This document shows, piece by piece, positions 34,651-44,447 of a DNA stretch of 64,000 nucleotides. The notes under the pieces are model-generated. The model did not search any database. It worked only from the letters and a program-made list of their open reading frames with translations, and was not told the DNA's origin. The stretch's first letter is position 1. Each line of letters opens with the position of its first letter. Source of the stretch: Cunninghamella blakesleeana (taxonomy: Eukaryota > Mucoromycota > Mucoromycetes > Mucorales > Cunninghamellaceae); NCBI GenBank assembly GCA_017871115.1, contig JAFCIZ010000011.1, forward strand, positions 699,501-763,500, read 5' to 3'. The position numbers were made by a program, and so were the translations under genes.

Positions 34651-35329
34651 AAGAATTCTGATGGCTCTTAGTCATCTGCTCTTTGATCACCATAAATAAA
34701 CTATTTCTATGTATCTTTTAGAAATAATAAAAATATAAATTAATATGAACTAGTTTATATTCTTATTATTTCAACAGTAAAAAAAATTATTATTCCTTTT
34801 TGCTTTCACTTTCAATATCGAATAGATTATTTATTTATCCTTTTTGTTTTATATTTTTAAAGCAAAATATTACCATTTTTAAATTTTTAGTCAAAACAGT
34901 TTTTTTTTCACTTTTAATTCTTAAACTAAAATAAAATAAAATAATAATTTATTCATATAATACTATTTAGCTTTTTATTTTATTTATATTATTATTGTTT
35001 TATTTAAATATTTAATGATATATGTCTCAAATATTAATGATTTGATTAATAAATCATAATCATAATATTTATTGTTGATTTAATGCAAAACAATAGGGTA
35101 ATATCTTGAGATAATAATTTATTCAAGTTTTCATAATCCAAAATATACCATTTAATATAAAAATTATAATAAATATATTTATTTTAAGAAAAATTTAAAA
35201 ATAAAAAAAATGAATTCATCATTAATAAAATATATATCTACGACTTTTTTGTACCATTTGATTTTTTTACATAAATTTTTTTGAATAAATAGATTTTCCT
35301 TTCTTTAATTTTCTGATCTCTACAAACTA
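34651..35329. other. AT-rich spacer
   Basis: Very AT-rich, no feature recognised. Confidence 0.5.
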
Positions 35330-35590
35330 GGTTAATAAAAAATAAATTATCTATCACCATTGTATAGATCTGGCGAAGACAGCATGGATAAGAATCGAGT
35401 TTAAATTGTGTATGTGGTAACGAATATGCGGAATTGGAAGATTTAATATTATAATGAAGAAGCAGATACAAATGGTTTATTTTATATCAGATACAATAGA
35501 AATTTTATAAAAAATATCAAATATTACATGTGTAGTATACTATAAGCTATAAGGTCATTAAATATATTTATTTATGTTAAATACAGCAGT
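35330..35590 (-). mobile_element. Decayed family A LTR
   Basis: Aligns on the minus strand with the 5' two-thirds of the family A LTR (TTTAAATTGTGTATGTGGTAACGAATATGCGGAATTGG against the consensus). Substitutions are many, and it ends TTAAATACAGCA where intact copies have TAAATACAACA. It is an old copy. Confidence 0.75.
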
Positions 35591-35871
35591 CCTAGTTATA
35601 ATTATGTGTAACTATTGTTAAACTAAAAGGTTTAAAATAACCATAGAGTAAATATAAATTTATTATACACCTTGTGAGAGTAAGAGAATAGAATTCATGG
35701 GATAATATTATTCATTATGATCATTCTATAAAAATCAGTATTGTTGAGTATATTGTTGCAGTAGGCTTTCCAAATGCACCAAATAGTAGTGTATATAATA
35801 AAAACTTTTCGGCTTGCCCACGAAGATCTTTATGTACCTTGCAAAGGATTTTTTTAAAAAAAATCACGTAT

Positions 35872-37485
35872 TTATTGTATTGCTGTTTCCATTTTATATT
35901 CATCGATATTAAGTGTTTTGGTTCCCACTTTTTCAGTAAAACGTCTATCGTGTGTTGCTGCAATAATTATGCCAGGAAAGCTTGTAAGCGAGTCTTCAAT
36001 AACCTCTAAGCTTGGAAAGTCAATATGATTTGATGGTTCATCCATTAAAATAATGCTACACTTTCTCATAATAATTTGACAAAGCTGCACTTTTCGTCTA
36101 CACCCAATACTGAGGTTCTTCATAGGATTTGTAAGATCATGCCAAGTATATACCCCTAAATTGGCTAAACTTGATATTGCTTTTTGCTTGGTACACCCAA
36201 TCTTTGGATCTTCTACTAAGAACTCTATGGCAGTTTTGTCCAGAGGTAAGTTTTCTTGCTCTTGATCTAAATATCCTACAACCGCATTACTGCTAATATT
36301 TATATCACCATCATCTGCTAATGTGCTATCCATTATGATTTTTAACAGTGTTGTCTTTCCTGTTCCGTTTGGACCTTGTATTACAAGTCTATCACCACTC
36401 ACCAATGTAAACGATAGATGTCTAAATAATGTTTTTGAATACGCTTTAGCGATACCAGATACTTCCACACAAAGAGATGATACACTATCGTGTTCATGTT
36501 CAAACTCGAACGAAATTTTAGTTCTCTCTGGTATTACTTCTACCATGTTATCGCTAAGATGTTCTTTTTTCTTTGTAAGTTGATTATACGCTTTTGTAGT
36601 CCCCATTTGCACACGATGTTCCTGATTATTGTAACTAAGTTTGTCTCTATCATGTCCTTCCCGAATCTTTCTGCCTTTTATTTTGGATTTAAGTTGTATC
36701 GATTTTTGTTTCAAAATTTGCATCTCTTTTTCTTGATGTTGACGTTCTAAGATCAATCTTTTACGTTTCTTTTCTTCTTGTTCCAAATACTTGTCATAAC
36801 CTCCACGAAAATGTACAAATTTCTTTGGTGTGAGTTCAGAAATACGATTTGAAACAGCATTAATCAAATTACGGTCATGCGTAACCATAATTATACCCCC
36901 AGTGTATTCCTTCAAAAAATTCTCCAACCATATAATCCCTTGTGTGTCCAAATGATTCGTAGGTTCATCCAATAAAATTATATCCGTTTCTGCGATACTG
37001 AGAGCACATAGCATAGTTTTAGTTTTCTCGCCACCACTCAAAAAAGTAAAAGGTTTTTCGAGTAGGCTTTTACTTAACCCTAATAGATTTGCTTGTCGAA
37101 ATATTTCATGACCGCCCAATGAATTTAATTCATGATACCATTCTGATGAGAGTAGTGATTGATTAGATAGAGTTTGTTCTAAAAAATTGTCTATTTCAGT
37201 GTCTTTTAGGAATCTCAACAACGTCACCATTGCTGATTCTTCACCTAAAGTAATATCTTCAAAATGTTGTGGTAAAAAACCCAACCTTCCACATACGTCT
37301 ACCGTTCCGGAATAAGAATGTTCTACTCCACTTAAAATCCGTAAGAAAGTAGATTTACCGCATCCATTTTCGCCAACAATTGTTACTTTATCACCTATGG
37401 CCAATGAAAATTCTAAATCATCAAATAGACGTTTTTGCGAAAAACTTAGTGACAAATTTGTAACGTCAATCCTTGCGACATCCAT
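35872..37485 (-). CDS. ABC-F ATPase of bacterial type
   Basis: 537 residues, single exon. Domain 1 has Walker A GENGCGKST (38-46), signature LSGGEKTK (149-156), Walker B IILLDEPTNHLD (169-180) and H-switch VTHDRN (201-206). A charged coiled-coil linker spans ~225-325. Domain 2 has GPNGTGKTT (371-379), a degenerate signature LSIGCRRK (458-465), IILMDEPSNHID (478-489) and THDRR (511-515). There are no membrane segments. ABC-F proteins act on the ribosome. The compact length and LSGGEKTK signature resemble bacterial Vga/Lsa/Msr-type ABC-Fs rather than eukaryotic ABCF1-3, whose signature is typically LSGGWRMR. Acquisition from a bacterium is therefore an inference. Codon use is AT-rich like the host and the flanks are fungal repeats, so contamination is unlikely. 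Confidence 0.85.
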   Translation of the reverse strand: MDVARIDVTNLSLSFSQKRLFDDLEFSLAIGDKVTIVGENGCGKSTFLRILSGVEHSYSGTVDVCGRLGFLPQHFEDITLGEESAMVTLLRFLKDTEIDNFLEQTLSNQSLLSSEWYHELNSLGGHEIFRQANLLGLSKSLLEKPFTFLSGGEKTKTMLCALSIAETDIILLDEPTNHLDTQGIIWLENFLKEYTGGIIMVTHDRNLINAVSNRISELTPKKFVHFRGGYDKYLEQEEKKRKRLILERQHQEKEMQILKQKSIQLKSKIKGRKIREGHDRDKLSYNNQEHRVQMGTTKAYNQLTKKKEHLSDNMVEVIPERTKISFEFEHEHDSVSSLCVEVSGIAKAYSKTLFRHLSFTLVSGDRLVIQGPNGTGKTTLLKIIMDSTLADDGDINISSNAVVGYLDQEQENLPLDKTAIEFLVEDPKIGCTKQKAISSLANLGVYTWHDLTNPMKNLSIGCRRKVQLCQIIMRKCSIILMDEPSNHIDFPSLEVIEDSLTSFPGIIIAATHDRRFTEKVGTKTLNIDEYKMETAIQ

Positions 37486-37629
37486 TGTTTAAAAAGTTTT
37501 TTTTTTTTTTTGACTTAAATAAATAAATATAAAACAAAACCTTTTTTTGTACGAAATTCAGAAATTATTTATAAGGATGTTATAATCTCCGATTAAAATG
37601 ACTAAAATAAAATATAATTTCAAATTAGG

Positions 37630-37790
37630 AAGATATGCTGCGTATGACTGCGGCAAGAGCAAAAAATAGACCACCAATTGCTGCGCCTATGTCAAACCTT
37701 TATGCAAACTTTATATTAGATAAAAAAAAATAATTCTATCCCCAGGAACCTTTCAGACAAGAAAGAATTCAATGGAAACAAGAATTAGAT
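37630..37790 (+). pseudogene. LINE ORF1 C-terminal relic
   Basis: On the plus strand MLRMTAARAKNR...APMSNLYANFILDKKK parallels MLRMTTAKAKNR...SSMSNPHASLILDRKK near the end of the LINE ORF1 (21270-22796), and the following GGAACCTTTCAGACAAGAAAG corresponds to its last codons. Truncated and disrupted. Confidence 0.8.
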
Positions 37791-38091
37791 TTGTATTTAT
37801 TTGAAGTTTTTATAACAAAAAAAGAATATTATAATAATATTATCAACAATTATTATATCCTCCTTGAATGCGCGAAGTATACTCACGTCTAATCATTCTC
37901 AACGGACGCATTATGTCCACAATAATTAACTGCTTCTTCTAGACTTAATCACCTATCTTCATCTGGCATACAAACGCTACAATATCTTTTTCCAAGTACT
38001 TATTACTTATTTACTATTATATAGCAATCATTTGCTTTAATCCTGAATTGATCATTATAGATCAAAGTAACAGCCTGAATAAAAGAATCAC
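37791..38091. other. Unassigned spacer
   Basis: No recognised feature. Confidence 0.4.
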
Positions 38092-38606
38092 TGTTGTATT
38101 TGTCATACTGAAACATATTATTCAACTAATATTAATATAATATCAACATCGTAATTATTTATTATAAGATTCCATTCATTTAAATAATATACTATACTAT
38201 ACTATACTATACTATATACTAAGTAACACACACAAACAGGAATAACGGTAGTACCATATTCCTTATTATTATTATATAATTAACTCCCTAAAATATATTC
38301 ACATATAAATACCTATTTTATTTTATTTTCTAATAAACAATTAACGGTTTCACAATATCTCTTTTGTCTTAACTTTTTATTTTTTATATTTTCTTTACCA
38401 AACCTAACAACCTTTACTAGATAACACTATAACTATATTTTGATACTGACTATATAATATATAAATTTAGCCTATTGTCACTAATCCACTAAAAATATAA
38501 ATATAACCCTTGTTTTATATATTTGAATAAAGGTTAACCAAAAGTTTCACAATATTTTCTTTGTTTTTCTTAACTTTTATAATATTTTAATTTGATAAAT
38601 TCAACA
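38092..38606 (+). mobile_element. Diverged family A LTR with internal expansion
   Basis: Both ends match the family A LTR: TGTTGTATTTGTCAT at the start, and AATAAAGGTTAACCAAAAGTTTCACAATAT...AAATTCAACA at the end. The middle is diverged and carries a short TATAC tandem run at about 38189-38217, making it ~515 bp. The flanks (ATCAC, CCACC) are not an exact duplication. Confidence 0.8.
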
Positions 38607-38610
38607 CCAC

Positions 38611-38669
38611 CCAAAGAATTTCACTTAGTTGATTTATCTCCTTTTTATATCATATATTATTTATTTTTC
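38611..38669 (+). mobile_element. Family B LTR 3' remnant
   Basis: CAAAGAATTTCACTTAGTTGATTTATCTCC... resembles the last ~60 bp of the neighbouring intact family B LTR. It is a remnant of an older copy into whose end the newer copy inserted. Confidence 0.55.
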
Positions 38670-38674
38670 CTATT

Positions 38675-39226
38675 TGTCGTATCAGGCTATTTTATCTTAT
38701 AGTAAACAAATATAATACTATGATTACATAATAGTATAAAGTAAAATAATGATAATGATCGTCAAGTGCACTGAGATTAAAATATATAATCTTTTTATTT
38801 AAATGAATAGCTATACTAAATAAAGAGTTAAATCTAACTCAGATATATTGTTATCTTTAAACTGTCAAACTTAACTTTATAAACTAAATGTTAAAAGTCC
38901 CTATATTGAATCTAACTATATTACTACATTAATATATAAAAGAACCAATGACAGTTATCATGGATCATCATATAGTAATAATAAAATATATGAAAGATCG
39001 TCATAATGGGGTTATAAATCATATTGATTAACATCACTAATCATATGAAAAGTGAAATATTATTTTATATAAATATTAAAGCAGAATTAGATTATTATTG
39101 CAATCTTTAGCTTATATTTATAATAAAAACAACCAACCAAGGAATTTCACTTAATTGTTTTGTTTTTTCTCTTTTATATATAAAAACTATTTATTTTACC
39201 TATTTTTAATTTTTACATATTTTTCA
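38675..39226 (+). mobile_element. Solo LTR, family B, with target-site duplication
   Basis: 552 bp, TGTCGTATCAGGC...ATTTTTCA, flanked by CTATT at 38670-38674 and 39227-39231. TG..CA ends and a 5-bp duplication identify it as an LTR of a retrovirus-like element. It is closely similar to the copy at 14099-14651. Confidence 0.9.
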
Positions 39227-39274
39227 CTATTTACTTAATAATTTTTTATCATATTTTTCAGATTTCAATATACA

Positions 39275-39575
39275 TATATAGGACCATCGATATTATATTT
39301 ATTATAATCATCAGCCATGGGTACAACACTCATTGATTAATTTCATGTATGTTTTTGCTACTAATAATAATACCTCTAATCGTATGTATAAACCTATTTT
39401 TACTTTCAAAAGAGGACTTACTAGATCTACTACTGACCATATCATTATCTCTCACGATATAACAGAGAATCTGATAAAAAATATGCTATCCTACTAATTT
39501 CTGAATGGACTAGCCATGACTTATTAACTATTTTATTCCATATTAGTGAGTTGATGCAAATGGGACTGGATAGCT
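39275..39575 (+). pseudogene. LINE ORF2 endonuclease relic
   Basis: The plus strand encodes pieces of the endonuclease domain (NRMYKPIFTFKRGLTRSTTD against DRMYKPLSTFKRGRTRSTID of the LINE at 18599-21190), with frameshifts and stops. Confidence 0.8.
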
Positions 39576-39885
39576 TTGTATACTTTCTTTTTTTTTTCAA
39601 AATTTTTTGACAATTTCATATTTTCTTTTGTTGAATTTATCAAAATATGAAATTATAAATACTTATTTTAATGTTTAGTTTTTGCTTTTACTTTATATTA
39701 AGTTGTTCTACTTATAAAACAAGAACTGGTGTTCACTGACGACTAAACTAAATTATAAAACGATCTACTTTCTAAAACTATAAAAGGAGACTTCATTTTT
39801 TAAACAACTAACAAAATCCATAACATTATCTATTTTTTAAAACTATGAAAGAAAACTCTACTTTCTAAACAATTAATGTCGATAC

Positions 39886-40410
39886 GATTAGCGAAAATTC
39901 AAATCATTTTCCCTGATTTATGGCAAAAAAACTAAATAAAAGTCAGATAAAGGGCTAAAGTTCAAATAGTAGAAGTACGTAGTTCAGATATAAAATAGAA
40001 TTAAAATAAAAATTATGGTAATAGCTCTAAAACGAGAAAAATCTTGATATTTATTGAATTAGTATATAAAACTGATTTTACATGATTTTTTTAGATATAC
40101 AAAATACTATTAAAGTTATTTAAAATAAAAATAATGAAAAAATATAATAAAGTTCCCACAGGCAAATCGATAAATCGTGCATAATTATTTCATTCTCAGA
40201 TCACCTCTTTTTAAATCTTTCCCTTTTAACCCTTAAGTCCCATCATATTTTTCATCAAATTTGACAATCCCCATGAAAAATTAATATTACTCTATTTTAA
40301 TATTAATTAATATCGTAAAAATATAAATACTGACATTTTGTTGAAAATAAAACAAAGATTATCTTTTTACTTTTGATTTAAATATTATCTTGGCTTAAAG
40401 GGTTAAAAAT
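39886..40410 (+). repeat. Direct repeat upstream of the papain-like gene
   Basis: Matches 41450-41690 in two parts (about 39886-39925 and 40206-40390), with unrelated sequence between them. The most conserved stretch holds a TATA box (AAATATAAATACTGAC) and TTTTGTTGAAAAT about 110 bp before the start codon of the gene at 40458, so it is likely its promoter. Confidence 0.7.
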
Positions 40411-40457
40411 TAGAATAATCAAACTGACAAGTGGTAGCTGAACAAAAAAAATCAATT

Positions 40458-41165
40458 ATGAAATTAAGTATTGTTATTAATCTTTTTATTTTATCTGCCA
40501 ATGCTCTGCGAAATATCGATTGGAGAACTAAAGGTTATGTTACTCCTGTTAAAAATCAACGTCAAGATCAATGTAAATCTGGATATGCTTTTGCCGCCAT
40601 TGCCGCTTTAGAAAGTGCTCATTTTATTAAAACTGGTAATCTTGTTTCTTTATCAGAGCAACAAATTATTGATTGCTCTGGTTTATATGGTAATCAAGGA
40701 TGTGGTGTTGGATCAATTAGTGAATCTTTTGAGTATATTAAAAATAATGGGGGTATTGATACTGAAGAATCTTATCCTTATACAGCTCAAGATGGTCAAT
40801 GTAAATTCGATCAAAATAATATTGGAGCAAAAATCAGTAGCTATGTAGATATTCAAAGTAGAAATGAAGAAGAATTACAAAAACACCTTCTTACAATTGG
40901 TCCAATTGCTGTTATGGTAGATTCCAGTAACTATTCATTTGAATCGTACACTGGTGGAATTTATGACGAACCTAATTGTTCATCCGATTTTGTGGATCAT
41001 GCTATGACAGTTGTAGGTATGGGTACAGATGAAAATGGGAAAGATTATTATTTAGTTAAGAATAGTTGGGGAACTGATTGGGGTGAAGATGGTTATATAA
41101 GAATGTCTGCAAATAAGAACAATCAATGTGGTATTGCAACTCAAGCATCTTATCCTAATACATAA
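40458..41165 (+). CDS. Secreted papain-fold protein lacking the catalytic cysteine
   Basis: 235 residues, start at the ATG 40458-40460, single exon. A signal peptide (MKLSIVINLFILSANA) is followed almost directly by the mature papain domain (IDWRTKGYVTPVKNQ), so the usual ~90-residue inhibitory propeptide is missing. The family block QCGSCWAF is here QCKSGYAF, which puts glycine at the catalytic cysteine and tyrosine at the following tryptophan. The catalytic His (VDHAMTVVG) and Asn (KNSWGTDWG) are kept, as are the Gln of the oxyanion hole (KNQ) and the structural cysteines. The protein therefore looks like a folded but inactive C1-family pseudoenzyme. It sits between LINE/LTR relics and two copies of a direct repeat. 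Confidence 0.9.
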   Translation: MKLSIVINLFILSANALRNIDWRTKGYVTPVKNQRQDQCKSGYAFAAIAALESAHFIKTGNLVSLSEQQIIDCSGLYGNQGCGVGSISESFEYIKNNGGIDTEESYPYTAQDGQCKFDQNNIGAKISSYVDIQSRNEEELQKHLLTIGPIAVMVDSSNYSFESYTGGIYDEPNCSSDFVDHAMTVVGMGTDENGKDYYLVKNSWGTDWGEDGYIRMSANKNNQCGIATQASYPNT

Positions 41166-41449
41166 TCATACACATCTATAGAGTTTTTCTTGACTCAATT
41201 CCTTTCTTTGTAGTAGTATTAGTGAATTGATTGTTATAATATCAATTTTTATACCAAATAACATATTTAACTAATCGATACCATTTGAATTTTTCCGTTT
41301 TGATTTCCACTTTGATTATTTTTAAAATTGATTTACATTTTATTTTTAAAAAATTAAATAAAATAAACGTATTTTGCCTTTCCTTGTCCTTGGTACAAGT
41401 TTAATCTCAGAATATTGCGGTCGAATTTTTTTTTGCGGGGCTAATGCTC
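41166..41449. other. 3' flank of papain-like gene
   Basis: AT-rich sequence; AATAAA-like motifs occur at about 41355. No other feature. Confidence 0.4.
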
Positions 41450-41690
41450 GTACGATTAGCGGAAATTTAAACCATTTTTCCTTTTTTAACCCTTTCATTT
41501 CAACCCTTAGATTCCTATCATACTTTTAGTTATATTGGCAACCCTCACGAACAATTAACATCGCTCTATTTTAATATTAATTATCATTGTAAAAATATAA
41601 ATACTGACATTTTGTTGAAAATGAAATAAGATCATCTTTTTGCTTTTGTTTTAAAATATTATTTGTGTTATGAAGTGCGTACGTCTTGAG
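41450..41690 (+). repeat. Second copy of the promoter-like direct repeat
   Basis: Aligns with 39886-40390, including the TATAAATACTGACATTTTGTTGAAAAT block, but is not followed by a related gene. Confidence 0.75.
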
Positions 41691-42420
41691 TATCTTAAAA
41701 AATAGTCGACAATTATTTGAATTTTCATTACTTTTATTATTTTTATTCTTATTACTATTATAATTACTATTTATATTTATATCTATTTATCATTATTATT
41801 TTTATTATTTTTTTTAAAATGTTTTTATCTTTTTTCTCTCTTCTCAGAAGAAAATGATAACCTTATTTTTATTTTATCTTATATTTTTTTTTATATATTT
41901 ATTTACTTAAATATTTTTTTTAACAACTCAAATTTAAATTACTTTTAAATATTTATATTATCTTCATTTTACATTGTGGTTACTGAAATATTTAATCCTG
42001 CAATTATATTACACCATTTAAATTTTTTTATATTTTTTATATTTTTTATTTTTATTTTATTTTATTTTATTTTATTTTTATTCCTTTATATTAAGTCTGT
42101 TGCGCGATGGGTTCGCTTGGATTATTTTAAAATCCAGTCCAACACTTTGATTGGCTAATATTTTTCTAGCATTTTTCTTACCACTTTTGATGTTAATTTT
42201 ATTTAACATTTTTCATGCTAATTTTTATTATTATTTTTATTAACAAAATTTATATCACTTATTTCATAATACACTTATCAACACTTTTAATATCATTATT
42301 GATATTAAAAATGGAATATCTAATTTTTATTTTAGTATAAATACTCGACCTTTTTTTCAATTTTTTGAAAAAACTTTAGTTAATTTTTATTATAATAATA
42401 AAGTACTTATATTAAAACAA
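41691..42420. other. AT-rich spacer
   Basis: T-rich, low-complexity sequence with no recognised gene. Confidence 0.45.
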
Positions 42421-42665
42421 ATAAGTCTATTAACTCATCTTTTTAGCTAAAGATTATATTTATTATTAATATTGTTGATTACTATCCAATATTACTTTAT
42501 ATTATAATATTATAATAATCGTTGATCTTTATCCGATATTATATTTATTTTATTTTATTTTATTATTTTATTTTTATTTTAAACTATTAATCTAAACTAA
42601 GTTGTATCTACTTATAAAACAAGATACTGGTGCTCACTGACAACTAAATTAAACTATAAAACTGT
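42421..42665 (+). repeat. Interspersed repeat family C, copy 1
   Basis: Unit beginning ATAAGTCTATTAACTCATC and ending ACTGGTGCTCACTGACAACTAA. Other copies lie at 48045-48192 plus 52120-52280 (split by a DIRS element) and 52551-52870, with partial copies near 39690 and 47580. A TATAAATACTCGAC motif 70-100 bp upstream of the copies suggests a larger, possibly LTR-like, unit. Confidence 0.7.
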
Positions 42666-42726
42666 CGCCCAAGCGGATGAGGCTGACGGTGCTTAAAAAA
42701 AAATATATATATTTTTAACCTCCGAG

Positions 42727-42783
42727 TCACAACCTCTGAACCGACAACCTCTGAACCGACAACCTCTGAACCGACAACCTTTT
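42727..42783 (+). repeat. 15-bp tandem repeat
   Basis: CCTCTGAACCGACAA repeated three times in a row with partial flanking units, in a patch richer in C than its surroundings. Confidence 0.9.
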
Positions 42784-43137
42784 GACCTCGTACAAAAATA
42801 ATAATTTTTAAAAATTTTGTTTTAATATAAATAGGAAAGAATATTTTTCTTTCTCTTTTGTTTTTTTTCTTTCGTTGTCAAATATCAAGTCAAATCTTGA
42901 AATAATATTTTATATAATAAATATTTTATTTGTCCAAACCAATTTTATTTTTTTAAATTTTATTAACTTTACATATATTTCTTAAGTGAAATCTTTTTAT
43001 TTTATTTTATTATAACAAACATACTTTATTTCTTAAGTGAAATCATTTTTATTTTATTTTTAAATTTTTATAACATATATAAATTATATTATGTAATACG
43101 AATACTTTATGAAGTATTTAACATATTACACGAGTAA

Positions 43138-43263
43138 GTGATAATGGTTGTTTATCAATTCTTTTCTTTATTTATTACGAAATACTACTTAGTTAAATTA
43201 AAATTTTTTTATATAAAACTGAGTTTTAAAATATTTAAAAGTTTAAAAGGAAGTAAAATTTTT

Positions 43264-43297
<34 letters not shown>

Positions 43298-43305
43298 CTT
43301 CTTTT
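43138..43305 (+). repeat. DIRS-1 left inverted terminal repeat
   Basis: Near-perfect complement of 47203-47368, from GTGATAATGGTTG to TATCTTC; includes a T run of about 30. Confidence 0.93.
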
Positions 43306-43359
43306 TGTAGAATACGTAAGTTTAATAATAAGTTACAAAGAATGCGGAGGGAGGGCGGG

Positions 43360-43453
43360 AACAACCATTATCACTTACTCGTGTAATATGTTAAATACTT
43401 CATAAAGTATTCGTATTACATAATATTACACTTCGTTTGTGATAATGGTTGTT
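43360..43453. repeat. DIRS-1 internal complementary region
   Basis: Begins AACAACCATTATCACTTACTCG and ends TTTGTGATAATGGTTGTT. Its left part is complementary to the left terminus (43088-43150) and its right part to the right terminus (47356-47382). It overlaps the end of the recombinase gene. Confidence 0.9.
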
Positions 43454-44447
43454 TATTCAGAGTTATATCCGTAAAATTCGTTGCTGTTACTGATGAAATT
43501 CTATAGAATTGTTCGAATATAGCTTTTGAAGACCAATTACCATGAGCAACAATGTCATCAATTGGTACACCAGCTTGTGCAGCTAATGTAGATGCAAGTG
43601 CACGAGCCTTCGGTAATGGTGCATTCTTAGAACGAGTTACCATAGACATATAAAAACTTATATGTTTTGCAATTCTTTGAACAGTAAGTGCTTGGTTTAT
43701 GTTTCTTGAACTGCGAAATACCATATTAATATTGCTATCAGGGATAATAGGGTGTGGCTGATAACAATGTATTGTTTTTATTAGATTATAGTATTGCTTA
43801 AAGGCTGCTACCGGGCAAAGAAGTGGATCGGAATTGGGCTGTATGTTGACTGTTCTTGTAATATGTGATCCTCCTCTTTTCTCTTTTGGTGCTACGATTA
43901 ACAAGGTTATACTATCAAGATTACCGAAACGAATTTGGTCCAAATCAATTCGTGCAATATCGGATGGTCTAAGGAAACCTGACATGGCTAACAACCAAAT
44001 GGTTTTCTTTGTAAGGTCTAGCAATTGTAGTGTACTATTATTACCTAGATCTTTAATATGTTGTAAAGCAGGTGAAATATCATATTCCCATTGTGTTGGT
44101 GGTTTAATGTTACGATTTTTTAATCCTTTAATAAAATCAATATATTCGCGTCTGGATTTTATGTATGTTTGTGTGGAGATGGGTAACATGTTCATTATGG
44201 AGCTAGAATAGGTAATAAGAGAAGATATTTTTAATTGGTTGTTGAAATATAAATGGGCCATGTAGTTTACATAAGTGATATGAGGATGATTATCGAAATC
44301 AAAGCCATTCTCTTCGTACCAAACTTGAAAGGCTCTGAAACGATAATTATATGTTTTTGAATATCTTTTACTAGATATGATGTTGTTGGCTAGATCTGTT
44401 AATTTTGTTGATTTTTGTCTTTTATTTTTTGAGGTTGAATATTCCAT
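43416..44447 (-). CDS. DIRS-1 tyrosine recombinase
   Basis: 343 residues from the ATG at 44445-44447, which overlaps the end of the RT gene by about 48 bp. An N-terminal core-binding-like helical region precedes the catalytic domain. The first catalytic Arg is in SGFLRPSDIARI, the second Arg in PKARALASTLAAQAGV, and the putative nucleophilic Tyr in FEQFYRIS. The usual His three residues before the second Arg is a Pro here. The enzyme inserts the circular cDNA. The frame stays open far upstream through Gag and RT in another frame, which is not coding for this protein. Confidence 0.85.
   Translation of the reverse strand: MEYSTSKNKRQKSTKLTDLANNIISSKRYSKTYNYRFRAFQVWYEENGFDFDNHPHITYVNYMAHLYFNNQLKISSLITYSSSIMNMLPISTQTYIKSRREYIDFIKGLKNRNIKPPTQWEYDISPALQHIKDLGNNSTLQLLDLTKKTIWLLAMSGFLRPSDIARIDLDQIRFGNLDSITLLIVAPKEKRGGSHITRTVNIQPNSDPLLCPVAAFKQYYNLIKTIHCYQPHPIIPDSNINMVFRSSRNINQALTVQRIAKHISFYMSMVTRSKNAPLPKARALASTLAAQAGVPIDDIVAHGNWSSKAIFEQFYRISSVTATNFTDITLNKQPLSQTKCNIM

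Noticed and set aside
35238..35471. 77-codon minus-strand ORF
   Set aside because: Overlaps the decayed family A LTR and AT-rich DNA.
35872..37485. Bacterial contamination as explanation of the ABC-F gene
   Set aside because: Base composition and flanks (host LTR and LINE relics within 2 kb on both sides) are those of the fungal genome; only read evidence could overturn this.
42727..42783. CRISPR-like array of short repeats
   Set aside because: Head-to-tail 15-bp units without spacers, in a eukaryotic genome; no array or cas genes.
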